Assembly: GCA_020744425.1 (NCBI GenBank)
Contig: JAGMUV010000006.1
Location: forward strand, 1-64,000
Direction: 5' to 3'
From: Dactylonectria macrodidyma
Lineage: Eukaryota; Ascomycota; Sordariomycetes; Hypocreales; Nectriaceae
Length of the DNA: 64,000 nt
Both the position numbers and the translations under genes were made by a program. Under the pieces are notes generated by a model. It did not search any database. It was not told the origin of the DNA and worked only from the letters and a program-made list of their open reading frames with translations. Positions 1-12,158 of this stretch are shown one piece after another; the first letter of the stretch is position 1; each line of letters begins with the position of its first letter.

Positions 1-2384
1 TAACTTTTACTAAAAGTTTATTAAGTTTTATAATTAAATAGTATAACTATTTATACTATTAATAAAGAAAGGAATTTTATAAAAGTAAATTAAAAAGGAG
101 ATAATAATAATAAAAGCTATAAAGTTAGTAATTTTATTAGCTTTATACTAGGCTTAGTATAACTCTCTTTATAATATAATTATTAAGATTAATATAGTAA
201 AAAGTATAGTAATTATAATATTAATTTAAAAGAGTAAAGATAAAGATTAGTATTTTATAGCTTTCTTGTTTAAAATAATAAATAATATAGAAATATATTA
301 TTTAATTTATAATTAAGAAATACTTATTCAGCTAAAGGCTGACTTTACACTAGTTCTTAACTTGTCTAAATATAAGAATTTAGTATAAAATTAACTAAAA
401 GTTTTTAATTAATCTAAAATTTTATATAAGTAGCTATAAAATATATAATAACTAGATAATAGCCTTAAAAAAGTAAGACTATACTTTAGTAATTAGTATT
501 ACTCCCAGTTTATTTATATTAGATTTTATATACTCCTAGTTTATTTACTTTAGATTTTATATATAATATTACTTAATATCTTACTTTATTAAATAATAAG
601 TCCTCAGCCTACTCTTTAATAGCTATAAGATAATATAATTCTTATTATCTATACTTATTATAATAAGGAGAAACTAGCTAGTAACTTTATTAGTAAAAAG
701 AAATCTATAAATAATACTAAGAATTGCTTAGAGTGCTATAATTAGTATAATTCTTATATTAGCTATCTCTCCATTTTGTAAGGCTTTTAATACTAACTAA
801 ATAAAGAATTCTAAATCTAAAGGCGTGATTCTAATAATAAAGAGCCTTACTATCCGTTCTTCTTCAGTTAAAAGGCCAGCCTTAAAGAGAACTAATACAG
901 ATATTAGCCTTTTGCTTTTAAATAAGAGATCTAAAATATAGCCTACTTTACTAAAGAGACTATAATAACTTTATATAATAAGGAGGTTATTTAAAAAGCC
1001 AATTAGCTAGCTATAAGTAGTATTAAAAACGCTAATCCTACTAATTTAATAAAGCTTATATAACTTCTAGACTCTTACTCTCTTACTGCTTATATAGTTA
1101 ATAATTAATTAAATTGCCTTATATTCTAATCTATTTCCTATTCTAAGTAATATAACTAATACTAAGTATTCTTACTTAGCTTTAAATTCTATAAGAATAG
1201 AAAGGATTTATAAAATAATACTTCTAAAGCTAAAGTAAAAGTAAAGTAAATAGCTATATAATATAACTATTATTTATAGTACTATATAGAGAAGACTATC
1301 TTTCTAACTCTTTTAATATCTTAATTAAGTATCTTTATAGTTCTTTACAAGCTTAAAAAAAGTATTCTTAGTTATAATCATTATTATTATATAAGCTAAT
1401 TACTATATTAACTAATAGTTATAGTGCTTATTTAGAATAAGATAGAATAAATATAAGTAATATAAGATAATTCTCTAAATCTAATATTAATACTAATAAT
1501 TACTTTAATTTACTTCTCTTACTTACTTAATTATAAAAGTATCTTAAGTAATTAGAAGTAAAGTGCGATTTTAAACTAGGGAATAAAGATAAAAATAATA
1601 AGAATAATAATAATATAGTAAGTAAAAGCCCTCTTTACTATTACTTAAAGCAGCTTTTTATATAGCTATCTTATAGTTATTATAATTATTATAGCCCTGC
1701 TCTTAGTATAAGAAAGCGGCTAAGAAAATCTTAAATATAAGCTCAATTTTTATAGCTATTATAATAGTATTAGAGTCTAGTAATAATTTTACTTAAATAA
1801 TTAATAGTGTTATATACATAAGATTTAATATAGAATAAGGACTTTAATACTTATACTTTAACTAATTATAATAAGGCTATTCTTTATAAATTTTAAACTA
1901 TACTTAATAATAACTAAATATAATATTATAATAAATACTAAAAGTACTAGTTCTAAATAAAGATAGATTTAAAAGGCATTTATATATATTACTATTAAAA
2001 GGATAAGGAGTATTATTTTAATAAACTATACTTTTTTCTATAAATAACTAGCTTAATTTTAGTCTTATACTAACTAAATCACTTTAGCTTATACTTATTA
2101 AAGAGTCTTTAATTACTTATATTTATATTTATATAAATATTATACTTATATAAAGCTAGTAATATAAATATTAAAAGTATATACTTTACTTTCTTTATAA
2201 AGTTAGTTTAATATATTACTAGCTCTTACTTTTACTTTATAAGTTAAATACTATACTATTTTAATTTATAAATATATTATTTTATATAATACTTAGCTAA
2301 TAGTTTACTTATTAATTCTATATATACTACTAGCTAATTACTATATAATTTAATTACTTTTAGTATTATTATTCTAACTATTAA
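1..2384. repeat. RIP-degraded AT-rich DNA, no readable gene
   Basis: Very AT-rich, TpA-rich sequence with stops in every frame and no open frame of useful length. Short blocks look like decayed coding sequence on the plus strand (for example around 840-1010), but I cannot assign a family. It lies directly upstream of the Helitron-type relic and may be its 5' part. Nothing else is supported here. Confidence 0.6.
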
Positions 2385-2386
2385 TA

Positions 2387-2828
2387 ACGTACTTAATAAG
2401 TGAGTAAGCTAAACAAGTGAGTAAGCCACTTTGAAATTTCCTAGTATTTACACCTTAAATAAAAATACCTTTAAAATATTCTCTAAAATTAAAACTAAGA
2501 GTAAAATAGCTAATATTATAGAAATAGTTCTATTATATATTAAGAAATAAATATAAATTTTCTTAGATTTTTTTTAAAAATTACTTAATAAGCTATATTA
2601 AAAATGCTTATTCGCACTATATACTTAGCTATTTCTATATAAAGGAATTTTTTTAAAAATTTGAAAAAATTATTATATAGTTTTCTTTTTAATTAAATAA
2701 TTAAAGTTATTTTTATTTTATTTTTAATAATTAGATAGTTAGTTTTAAAAATTTAAGGTTTAGCTCTTTTTAGTGTATAGTATATATAGCTTACTCGCTT
2801 GTTTGGCTTACTCACTTATTAAGTACGT
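2387..2828. mobile_element. Non-autonomous TIR element A (~440 bp, TA-flanked)
   Basis: Flanked by TA on both sides (2385-2386, 2829-2830). Left end is ACGTACTTAAT, then unit AAGTGAGTAAGCT, spacer AAAC, unit AAGTGAGTAAGCC. The right end, read inward, is ACGTACTTAAT, AAGTGAGTAAGCC, AAAC, AAGCGAGTAAGCT. The interior has no coding capacity and holds the conserved core ATTCGCACT at 2610-2618. TA flanks fit a Tc1/mariner-pogo type mobilising enzyme. Nearly the same interior sequence occurs in element D at 11514, which carries more C-to-T and G-to-A changes. Confidence 0.85.
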
Positions 2829-2830
2829 TA

Positions 2831-5690
2831 TATTATTATTAATAAAGAATAGTTAAGTTAATTGCTTTAAGATAGTAATATTTTAAATACTATTCTTTAA
2901 AGTTAAGTAAATACTATAAATATTAGACTTAAGGATAATTAAAAAGCAGAACCAGACTTTAAGGATAAGGTTATAATACTAGATGTTTTAATTAAAAATA
3001 TAGAGCTTAATGCTCTTTAGACTATTCTTATTAAAAGACTAAAAGATAGCTAGAGGCTTTTTTTAAGATCTTAGACTTAAGTGTAATATAAGCTAGAGCT
3101 TTTAAATATATATTATATACTAATTAATAAGTTTAACTAGTTACATACTCTATTCTTTTTAGCCTTTTCTTACTTCTTTTTAAATAGTAAAGCAGACTTT
3201 ATTAAACTTTAGTTATATTTTATTAATTATAAAGATTATATTAAGTATATAATATATTAATATAATAAGCATTTTATATATTACTTAACCTTCTGCTTTA
3301 TTACTTGTAATATATTAATATAATTATAAGTATATTTATAGTTTAAATTCTTTATAAAGTAATATAATAAGAAGTATTAATTACTTATATAAAAGTAACT
3401 TATTTAAGTACTTAAATATAGTAAAGACCTAAAAGTATAAGTATTAATTAACTTAATTATAAAATATATAATTTTTATTTATAGTATATATTTATTTTAA
3501 ATTAAAAAGAAGTAAGACTTTAAAGCTTATATTTATAACTTTAGTTATTTTAATATATTTATTATATTTAGCTTAGTAGATTTATATTAATAAAGTCTTT
3601 ATTAATATATACTTTAATATAATAGCTAATTAATTATTATTAAACTAAAGAGAATAGCTTTATTATATTACTTATTATAATAAAATCCTTATATTATTAC
3701 TTTTTACTTTTATTACTAATACTACTTCTTTTAGAATATTATATTAAGTAAGAAGTTTAGTATTATAAATTATTAAGATTAATATAAATAGTAAGGCTAT
3801 AGTAATTTATATAACTATAGCTTATATTAAATAGATAATTACTTTAAAACTAATATAAAGAAAGAAGCCGCTTATAATATATTTATATATATATAAGGAT
3901 TTTATATTACTATTATTAATCCTAAGCTAAGTAAGACTATATCTTAAAGTAAGGAAAATCCCTTAAGTATAAATCCTTTAAGTATAGAGATAATATTCTT
4001 ATAGCTCTTATAAATTATTAACTATTATTAATACTATAAGTATAATACTATTTACTACTTATATAAGGAAAAGAATTAGTAATTTAATAAAGGATATAAA
4101 AAGTATTATTATAAATATTAAGGCTATTAATATAGCTAATTTAAAAAGAGAGTATTACTTTAACTTCTTTCATACTTTATAAATGCTAGCTATAGTAATT
4201 AAAAAGGAAGGTAAGTTATACTATGTCTTTAAAACAGCTTAGAATAATAGCTTTATAAATAACTTTAATTCTATAATTATTCTAAGCTAGCTAGTTAATA
4301 TTAATATATCTTCTTATATTAGCTTATAAATAGTTATTATATATATTATAAAGTATTATAATAAATTTAAAAAGAAGACTAAGTCTTTTACTAAGCTTAT
4401 AAACTAAGTTTTACTTTATATATTATATATTCAACTCTTATTATCCTTCTCCTCTTACTTAATAAATAAGCTAATTATTAAAAGAGATTACTTAATATAA
4501 GAGATTTCTTATTTACTATTTAATATTTTACTATAAGAAAGTATTTATATAATTATTACTATAGACTGCTATTTATTAAAGTCATAAGTATATTTATATT
4601 ATATAAATAGAGATATTAATAAGGCTATTAATAATTATAGAAAATATTTAAAAAGAAAGGATTAATATAAAAATATAATAACGTATATAATAAGCTTGCG
4701 TAACAAACAAGTAAGTGTGACATTCTGATTTCCACCTTAAACTGCAGTTTTAAAATAATTCTTAAAAATTCAAATTAAGCCTAAAATAAATAAGATTTTT
4801 ACTCTAGCTTATTTATAAAATATATTATTTTTAAGAATTTTTTTAGGTTATATATATTTATAGCGCTAGCAGTATCAAATTCGCACTGTCTATTACACTA
4901 TATTTATTTATAACTAGCTTAATAATTTATTTAAAAATATAGAAAAAAGACTAGCTTATTAACTTTTTAGTTAAATATTTAAAATTAATTTCCTAAAAAT
5001 CTCAGAATTATAGAGCCTGTTTTAGAAATTTTAAAGTTTACACTTTTAGATATATAGTATAAGTATTATACAAGCTTGTTTATTACGCAAGCTTATTATA
5101 TACGTTATATTTTAAATACTTATAATTATATAATCTTAATATATAAAATAGACTTACTATTTATATAAAGAAGAGAGTATTATCTTACTTTCTTTAATAT
5201 AAATTTATAAAAGCTTCTTTTTAATTTAATAACTTTTATTATATTAAATTAATAATAGTTTATTTATATTACTTTCTAAAAGAGTTACTTATAGTAAGTA
5301 GTTAGTAGTTTAATTCTTTTATAATTAAGTATATATATTATAAATAGCTTTATAATATTTATATAAATAATTATTATAAAAAGCTAAATATAAATAAATT
5401 AATAGTAAAGAATAATAAGTTTAAACTTAAGGCTTATAAAGAGCTTATTATAAAAGAGAATTAGTATAAACTTACTTATATATTATCTAACTACTTATTA
5501 AAAGAAGAGAATATTAATATTCTTAACTATTAAAATATTAATATTAATTATAATTAGACTCTTTATATTAAGCAGTATATTAATAATAGTATTTTTAATA
5601 GTAATTATTAAAAGTAATATAAAATAGAAAATACTCTTAACTTTAATATAAATAATTAACTATTAAAGGCTTATAATTCTTTAAATTTAG
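2831..5690 (+). pseudogene. Helitron-type replicase relic, N-terminal/central part (RIP-inactivated)
   Basis: Not an open frame, but plus-strand translation of 4280-4680 gives a long block with stops only where CAA/CAG would be expected. It reads about LINKLIIKRDYLI*EISYLL, followed by an ITIDCYLL segment (about 4457-4600). From memory this resembles the conserved block before the PIF1 helicase part of fungal Helitron proteins (RDWSAQE, then a TVDCRP-like stretch). The frame resumes after inserted element B and continues to about 5690, where a repeat-R copy interrupts it. The helicase half follows at 6.8-8.8 kb on the same strand, which supports one original RepHel gene. The catalytic HUH/Rep part was not recognised. 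Element B is inserted in it and element A at its upstream edge. Confidence 0.5.
4681..5105. mobile_element. Non-autonomous TIR element B (425 bp)
   Basis: TA flanks at 4679-4680 and 5106-5107. Left: ACGTATATAAT, AAGCTTGCGTAAC, AAAC, AAGTAAGTGTGAC. Right read inward: ACGTATATAAT, AAGCTTGCGTAAT, AAAC, AAGCTTGTATAAT. Internal core ATTCGCACTG at 4879-4888. It sits inside the Helitron-type relic, whose reading resumes on the far side. No coding capacity. Confidence 0.85.
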
Positions 5691-5694
5691 AATA

Positions 5695-6375
5695 GTGCTT
5701 AGTATATAATATAGTAATAAGCCACTACTATTAAAACCACTATTCAGACTTTTATTTTTACATTATTACATTCCTTATTACTACATTTTTATATAGTTAT
5801 ATATTTATATTACTTAAGTTATTATAAAACGAAAGATTTAATTAATTAGTTAACCTAATTATAAATAGACTCTTATCCTTCTTCTTTTAATTATTAAGAA
5901 CTTATTAATAAAACCTCTTTTTATTATATCCTTTTATTATTCTCAGTCCTTTTATATATTAATAATAGCTATATTACTTATAACTTATATTATTTACTCT
6001 TTATTAATATTAGCTAATAACTCTAAGAATACTATTTCTTTTAAAGATACTTTAATTACTAGTTTTATTATTAGTTATTTTAAGAAATATTATTCATTTT
6101 TAATTTAGTTTTTAAATTATTAGTTACTTTTAAAGAAGTATAGTCTTAAGAATACTTTAGTCTTAAAAATTACTAAAGTGACTTACTTATTATTAAAGAG
6201 TTACTAAGTTTTAATAGTTCTAATTTCCTTAAGACTATAATTTATTACTATAACCTTTAGCTTATTAAGGGTTTTTATATTCTTACTAAGCTTAGTATTT
6301 AAGTTATATATAAAAAGAGTATAGTAATTACTAAAACCTAAGTTACTAAGAGTATAGAATGTATTATATTAAATG
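5695..6375 (+). repeat. Dispersed repeat R, copy 1 (heavily RIPed)
   Basis: About 680 bp that aligns with 43515-44250 in the same orientation and, for its first part, with the reverse complement of about 56310-56000. The copies differ mostly by C/T and G/A, with this one the most AT-rich. It lies beside repeat Y copy 1 just as copy 3 lies beside Y copy 2, so R plus Y are probably the internal 3' part and the LTR or terminal part of one retroelement. No confident protein reading. Confidence 0.55.
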
Positions 6376-6414
6376 TTTATTATAATATTTATTATAGTTA
6401 GTCTTTAATAAATT

Positions 6415-6800
6415 AAATTATAATTTAGAATTATAAAAAGGTAATTAAATTATAACTTAGAATTGTAATAAGCTTGGAATGTAATAAATACAGAGCCCTT
6501 ATAAGGCTCTTATTATATAACGATTTTGCCTTTTAATATCTAGCTTTTCTATTTAGCTTTTCTATCTAGCTTTTCTATCTAGCTTTTCTATCTAGCTTTT
6601 CTAATAATGCATTTTAAAGGGTTGAATAGAATAGTAAGGCTTGCACCTTAATATAGTAAAAACTCTAGTTATTCTAAGTTACTATTGCCTTAGGCTTGGG
6701 TTTTAGGCCTTCATACTGTTATTTACTATTAGTTATATTTTTCTTTAACTGTTTAACCTCTGGCCCCTCTCTGAGTGTACGCTACTAAAGACTATAACTT
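6415..6800 (+). repeat. Repeat Y, copy 1 (possible LTR), with a 14-bp tandem array
   Basis: Matches the reverse complement of 55290-55613 over its length, including the stretches around GCCTTAGGCTTGGGTTTTAGG and CTCTGGCCCCTCTCTGAG. Near its start (about 6538-6603) are about five tandem copies of the 14-mer CTAGCTTTTCTATC, where the other copy has about two. Position after repeat R suggests a 3' LTR, but I found no clean TG...CA ends or target duplication. Confidence 0.5.
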
Positions 6801-6829
6801 TAATAGTAATAGGCCACTTCTTAACTTAG

Positions 6830-8760
6830 GATCCTTCTTAGTTATTACTCTATATAAATAGTAAAAGCAGTATTAAGAATTTATACTTTATTAACTTATT
6901 CTTAATATACTTTTAAGCTATAATATAAAGAAGAGAGGTATTTATTTAATATACTATACTTATAAGTATTATAAAAAATCAGATTTTAAGTATTACTTTA
7001 TATTCCTTATTATACTTATTAATTAATAAGGACTTTAAGCTTTTTTTAACTATTAATAAGGCCTAGCTTTAAAAAAAGCTTAAAGACATTAAGTATTTAA
7101 TTATTAATAAGAAGAGTATACTAAGACTGTATTAATTATCTTAGATTAATAACTATTTCTAAAAGGCATTTTTAAATAAGAATAAAGAGTTCTTTAGTAG
7201 TTTAAATATTCTATTAATTAGTGACTTTTTTTTTAGCTTCTCTTTATACTATAGAAGCCACTTTATTATAATAAAAAGGTTTAAAGAGTAAAGATTAAGA
7301 GTAAAAATATAAAAAAGCAATTTAATAAATCAGTCTTCTTAAAAGTTATTTAGTAATAGTATAGTAATAATTAAGTAGTATTCTACTTAGCTCTTAGAGA
7401 ATTATAATCACTTTAACTATTTATAAAGTCTTAAAGGCTCTTTTCTAACTATATATAAATAAAACTAAATAATTAAGAAGTTATAAGGTTTATTAATACT
7501 TTATAAGTATATACTGTGTTAAGGCTGAGGGCCTACTAGCTAGAATAACCCGGGATTTTAATTAGCTAACTGATTTAAGTACTAGTCTTAATAAAGCTAT
7601 TAATAAGAATAAGAGGAGTTAGTCTAAGATAAAAGCTAGAGACTATTCAGACATAGATAGCAATCAATTATATTCTTACCTACTTTTATTTTTAAGTTAT
7701 TAAATTATTTTTAATATTATTATAATAAGTATTATTTAATTAACTAGAATATCTGATTTATTTTCTAGCCAGCCGCTTAATTGCAGCTCTGGCCCTCTTT
7801 TTATCTGTTTTATTTTATAAGTCTTATTCACTCTCGCTTTACTACGCATTCCGCTTACCTTACTACATCCATTACTTCAGGTAGCGGTGTCCCTCTTGTC
7901 CCCCTGCTTAATATAATACTACTAAAGATAGAGTAAATAAATATAATTATTATTACTTTAATTACTTTAACTAGCTAATTATTCTAATTATAACTAAGAA
8001 TATTAGCTTTAGTATAGTTATTATACTTAATAATAAGGCAGGTAATTTTATAAAGTAAATTCTTATATATATTAGCTTCTATTTAATACTAATATTTAAC
8101 TTTTAGTAGCTAGTTAGCCTTTATAATAGTATTTATAGTATAGTTTATAATATTAGCTAAGTACTTAAAGCTAACTCTATTTAAGACTCTCTTTATATTA
8201 TTATAATCAAGTTTAATAAATATAGCAGACTAGTATCCTTAACTATTACTAATAAAAAGAAGATTATACTAATTCTCTTAATAAAGAAGGACTTTCTTAT
8301 TAAAGCCACTCTCTATACTTATACTTAGTTCTCTTTAATTATATACTATATAATTATTATATATAAGTTATAAAGCATTACTAAAGATATAATAGTTATA
8401 AATCTGTTTTATTAAGACTTTTAAACTAGTTTAAGCTATATAATTATCTCTTATATAAAAATGCTTAATAGTCTAATATTAAATATACTATTTAATTATA
8501 ATTACTTAATTTATAAGTCTTTTCTAAATAATATAAAGATAAAGATAAAGGATTAAAAGCTTTAAAAACAATAAGTACTTATATAGAATCTATATATATT
8601 ATATAATACAAATAATAGCTATAGTAATAAATCAGTATATAAATAATATAATAATAGTAATAGCTTCCTAGCTTATAAATACACAGCCTTTAGCTAAGGC
8701 TATTCTATATACTTTATTATTATTTTAATATGTATAAAGTAATATAGTATTTAATAAGTA
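6830..8760 (+). pseudogene. PIF1-family helicase relic (C-terminal half of a Helitron-type protein)
   Basis: RIP-inactivated. Readable plus-strand motifs: a Walker B-like LIINKKS at about 7097-7117 (family form LIIDEKS); a GDFFQLPP-like block starting at 7223; an ALREL block near 7387; and at about 8356-8400 IIIYKL*SITKD, matching the family's ITIHKSQGIT, followed by DFQTSLSY...SYIKMLN, the DFQTGLSYVAVSRVKTL block. The acidic Walker B residues now read N and K, as expected from G-to-A changes. A segment of about 400 bp (7520-7920) does not fit the helicase and looks like an insertion. The C-terminal 330 bp recur inverted at 34.75-35.13 kb. No function is possible. Confidence 0.65.
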
Positions 8761-9351
8761 AGTATAGTAAGTAAATAACTTAGTGCTTTATAACTTTAAA
8801 ATTACTTAGTATTTAAAATAAGAAAATATTATAATAAATGCTCTATTTTAAAAGTTATTTAAGTTAGTTATATAAAAGGCATAATAAAAAGCTATAGAGA
8901 ATAAAGTATTATTAAGTTAAGATCTAATAATTAATTCTATTAACTATAAGATTATAAGCAGTTCTTATATTAAGCCTGATTTTAAAGAAGGATTAAAAGT
9001 AGTATTAATTAAGGCTAAAGCTATTAAGTCTTTAATTAGCTTTAAAAGAGAGGCTATCTAGATACTAGAGAGATAGTAATTACTTAATACTATCTTCTAA
9101 ACTAATAAAGCCTCTTTTTAATTATAGCCTTACTAAGAGAATATAGAAAAGAAGGCTAATAGTTAGATAATAAATAAAGGTATAATTTACTAAAATTAAT
9201 GCATTTTTATTCTAAATAATAATATTCTTTAAATGCTAATTATTAAAAAGAACTATTATAAGCTTAATATAGCTTACTTAAAATATAATAAAACTATTAG
9301 ATTAGCTACTAAGAGGTTTTAATAGCTAGGTTTATTAACTAATATTAATTA

Positions 9352-11210
9352 ACGTACTTAATAAGCGAGTGTAATAAATAAGCGAGTGTAATAAAAATCT
9401 CTTAATTACTCTTTCTTCTATTTAATTAATTGATTCTTAATTACTAAACATATCTTAATTTAATAATAAGGCTTCTATACTTCTTACTCTTCAAGCCCTT
9501 TAAAATGACCTAAAATTAAGTCCCTAACGCACTGCAAGTATTTACTAGGTCTATTTTTAGACCTTATATTACTGATAGAAGGGCATTTAATCTTAATACA
9601 ATACTATTCCTAAATTACGCAAGCTATCCGATCTAGAGGAGTAGATCATTATCTAGTTCATCCTCGACCTGGATTTGTGAGAATTTCCCCTATAACTATA
9701 TAGTATTAAAGAAATGGCTAACTGACTGCTTGCTAACTATAATGCATCACTTATTAGCAAGCGCTAGGGTTTTAATTTCATTAGGTAATAACCAGACCTT
9801 AAGATGCGTTTTTTTTATATATATAATTATTAGAGGGCTAAATGCTAAGATCTAATTATTATTTATAATTAGTTCTAGTTCGTAAAGAATATAATTATAA
9901 AATATAGTATTAACCTAGTTAATATTTATAACTTTAATAAGACTGGCTTTATAATAGGTATAATTATAAGTAGAATAATTATTATAAGTATAGATAGGTA
10001 TAGAAACCTGAAATCAGTTTAGCCTAAAAACCGGGAATGGGTTATAGTTATTTAAGCAATTAATACAGAAGGCTAGGCAATCCAGCCATTTATTATAATT
10101 ATAGGCTAATATTACCTTACTAGCTAGTACTAAGAAAGCAACCTTCTAGGCAATTAGGCTATTATAATAACTTAAAATAGCTAGACTGATAATAAAATAG
10201 GTCTTAAGTAGCTTAAGTACTTTAATTAGTATATAAAGAATTAATTAACTGGTTATTATTATCTTCTAATCCTTAATAGGTATAAAAGTCATTACTCTAT
10301 TAACTTTAAAAAATATTATAAAGAGAATAATATTATTATGCTTTATATACTGCTTTATTTATTTTACTTACTCTAGCCTCTTAATATTAAATGCTTTAAG
10401 CCACTTAAAACAGCCTATAGTTAAGAAATTAAGTAATTAATTAAATACTTTATAACTTATGTTATAAAGACTGAGTTCTTCCTAGCCTTTTACATTACTT
10501 ATATAGCTACTATAATAAGGAGTAATATTAAAGGAGGTTTTTAAAGGGCTAGACTTATTCTTTTAAACTCAGAATATATTATATTAAAGCTTAATATATA
10601 GTTATAGACTCTAATACTAGCTATAGAGGAGGTTAGCCTTTCTAACCCTTAGGTTTTAAAGACTCTAAAGACTATGCTTAAGGCTAGTTTATAATCTAAA
10701 TACTTTAAAAGATAAGTAAGAAAGTATTAAAGCAGCTCTTTAGTATCTATCCTTAAGGCATTTAAGTCATTTTCTAAAGAAATAAAGGCAATAATGCATT
10801 AAATAGTATTATTAAAGTCTAAGAACTAGATCCTTTAATAAGCAAATAAGACTCTTAATAAGCAGCATAAAGTAAAAAGAACCTACTTATATTAAGGAGG
10901 GAAGATAATTATAAATAAGGGAAGGGGTGAGATAGATTAGAGAGATATTAATACATAGGTAATAGCTAAATCGTCGAGAAGTGGTGGTCGAGGGAGGTCG
11001 GCGATGCGGAGGGAAAGGCGCTATAGAACTTGTAGAAAGGCTGGTTATAATACAAGGACCTATCAGGCTGTAATTAAGACCTCTGGAGATGAGAATAGCG
11101 ATTAGTTTTAATTGATTGAATGGTTTATTGTGTTTTTATTGAAGTTTTAATTTTAAAGGTTAAGAAAGTGTTGCATTCGCTTGTTTATTACACTCGCTTA
11201 TTAAGTACGT
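9352..11210 (+). mobile_element. Element C: full-length pogo/Fot1-type DNA transposon (1859 bp), RIP-inactivated
   Basis: TA target duplication at 9350-9351 and 11211-11212. Left end ACGTACTTAAT, AAGCGAGTGTAAT, AAAT, AAGCGAGTGTAAT. Right end read inward ACGTACTTAAT, AAGCGAGTGTAAT, AAAC, AAGCGAATGCAAC. The length is like that of fungal Fot1/Pot2 elements (about 1.9 kb, from general knowledge) and the interior encodes a decayed pogo transposase. Its termini have the same two-unit architecture as the ~430-bp elements, making it the only coding-type member here. It is inserted in the Gypsy integrase relic. Confidence 0.85.
9690..11110 (+). pseudogene. pogo/Fot1-type transposase (DDE, CENP-B-like family), RIP-inactivated
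   Basis: Plus strand, frame kept from 9921 to 10400. NIYNFNKTGF at 9921-9950 corresponds to the family's DIYNFDETGF, which holds the first catalytic Asp; D and E have become N and K. Next comes a block like QPGNREWVTVI (NREWVIVI), then PFIIIIG*YYL (PFIIxAGxYHL), then YLL*PLNIKCFKPLK from 10365, equal to HLLQPLDVGCFxPLK with CAG turned into TAG. The N-terminal HTH region is poorly readable. The frame ends near the right terminal repeat. Numerous in-frame stops make it inactive. Confidence 0.8.
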
Positions 11211-11358
11211 TAGTTTTAAGTAAATTATAAGCTATATAAAAGAGCTTATACTAATAAAAATAAGACTCTTAAATTACTATACTTATTAAAAGTCTATATT
11301 AAATATAATAATATATTATAATAGACTTTTATTATATACTTAAGAATAAGAATGAATA

Positions 11359-12158
11359 ATATACTTAATAAGCAAGTGCTATAAATAAGCGAGCGCTATA
11401 CTTATATTATATACTTAAAACTCTAAATCTTAAATTTTTTAAAATAGGCTATATAGCTTTAAGATTTTTAAGATATTAATTTTAAAAATTAAAATTAAAA
11501 AGTTAATAAGCTAACGTACTTAACAAGTGAGTGAGCTAAACAAGCGAGTGAGCCACTTTAAAATTTCCTAGTATTTATACCTTAAATAAAAATATCTTTA
11601 AAATATTCTCTAAAATTAAAACTAAGAATAAAATAGCTAATATTATAGAAATAGTTCTATTATATATTAAAAAATAATTATAAATTTTCTTAGATCTTTT
11701 TTAAAAATTACTTAAGTTATATTAAAAATGCTTATTCATACTATATACTTAGCTATTTCTATATAAAGGAATTTTTTTAAAAATTTAAAAAAATTATTAT
11801 ATAGTTTTCTTTTTATTTAAATAATTAAAATTATTTTTATTTTATTTTTAATAATTAAATAGCTAGTTTTAAAAATTTAAAGTTTACCTCTTTTTAGTAT
11901 ATAGTATATATAGCTCACTCGCTTATTTAGCTCACTTATTTATTAAATACATTAGTATTTTTTTTAAACTTTTTAAAAAATAATTAAACTAGTTATAAAT
12001 AAAAATAGTAAAATAGATAGTGCGAATTTTATACTACTAGCACTATAAATATATATAATTTAAAAGAATTCTTAAAAATAATATATTTTATAAATAAGCT
12101 AATTTAAAAATCTTATTACAGCGCTCGCTTATTTATAGCGCTCGCTTATTAAATATAT
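11359..12158. mobile_element. Non-autonomous TIR element E, split by element D
   Basis: TA at 11357-11358 and 12159-12160. Left: ATATACTTAAT, AAGCAAGTGCTAT, AAAT, AAGCGAGCGCTAT. Right read inward: ATATATTTAAT, AAGCGAGCGCTAT, AAAT, AAGCGAGCGCTGT. Core AGTGCGAAT at 12019-12027. Removing element D (11514-11952) and one TA leaves about 360 bp, shorter than its relatives. It lies in the Gypsy integrase relic, so the order of insertion is Gypsy, then E, then D. Confidence 0.8.
11514..11952. mobile_element. Non-autonomous TIR element D, inserted inside element E
   Basis: TA at 11512-11513 and 11953-11954. Left: ACGTACTTAAC, AAGTGAGTGAGCT, AAAC, AAGCGAGTGAGCC. Right read inward: ATGTATTTAAT, AAATAAGTGAGCT, AAAT, AAGCGAGTGAGCT. 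The interior is close to that of element A (2387), with more C-to-T and G-to-A differences; the core reads ATTCATACT instead of ATTCGCACT. Confidence 0.82.
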
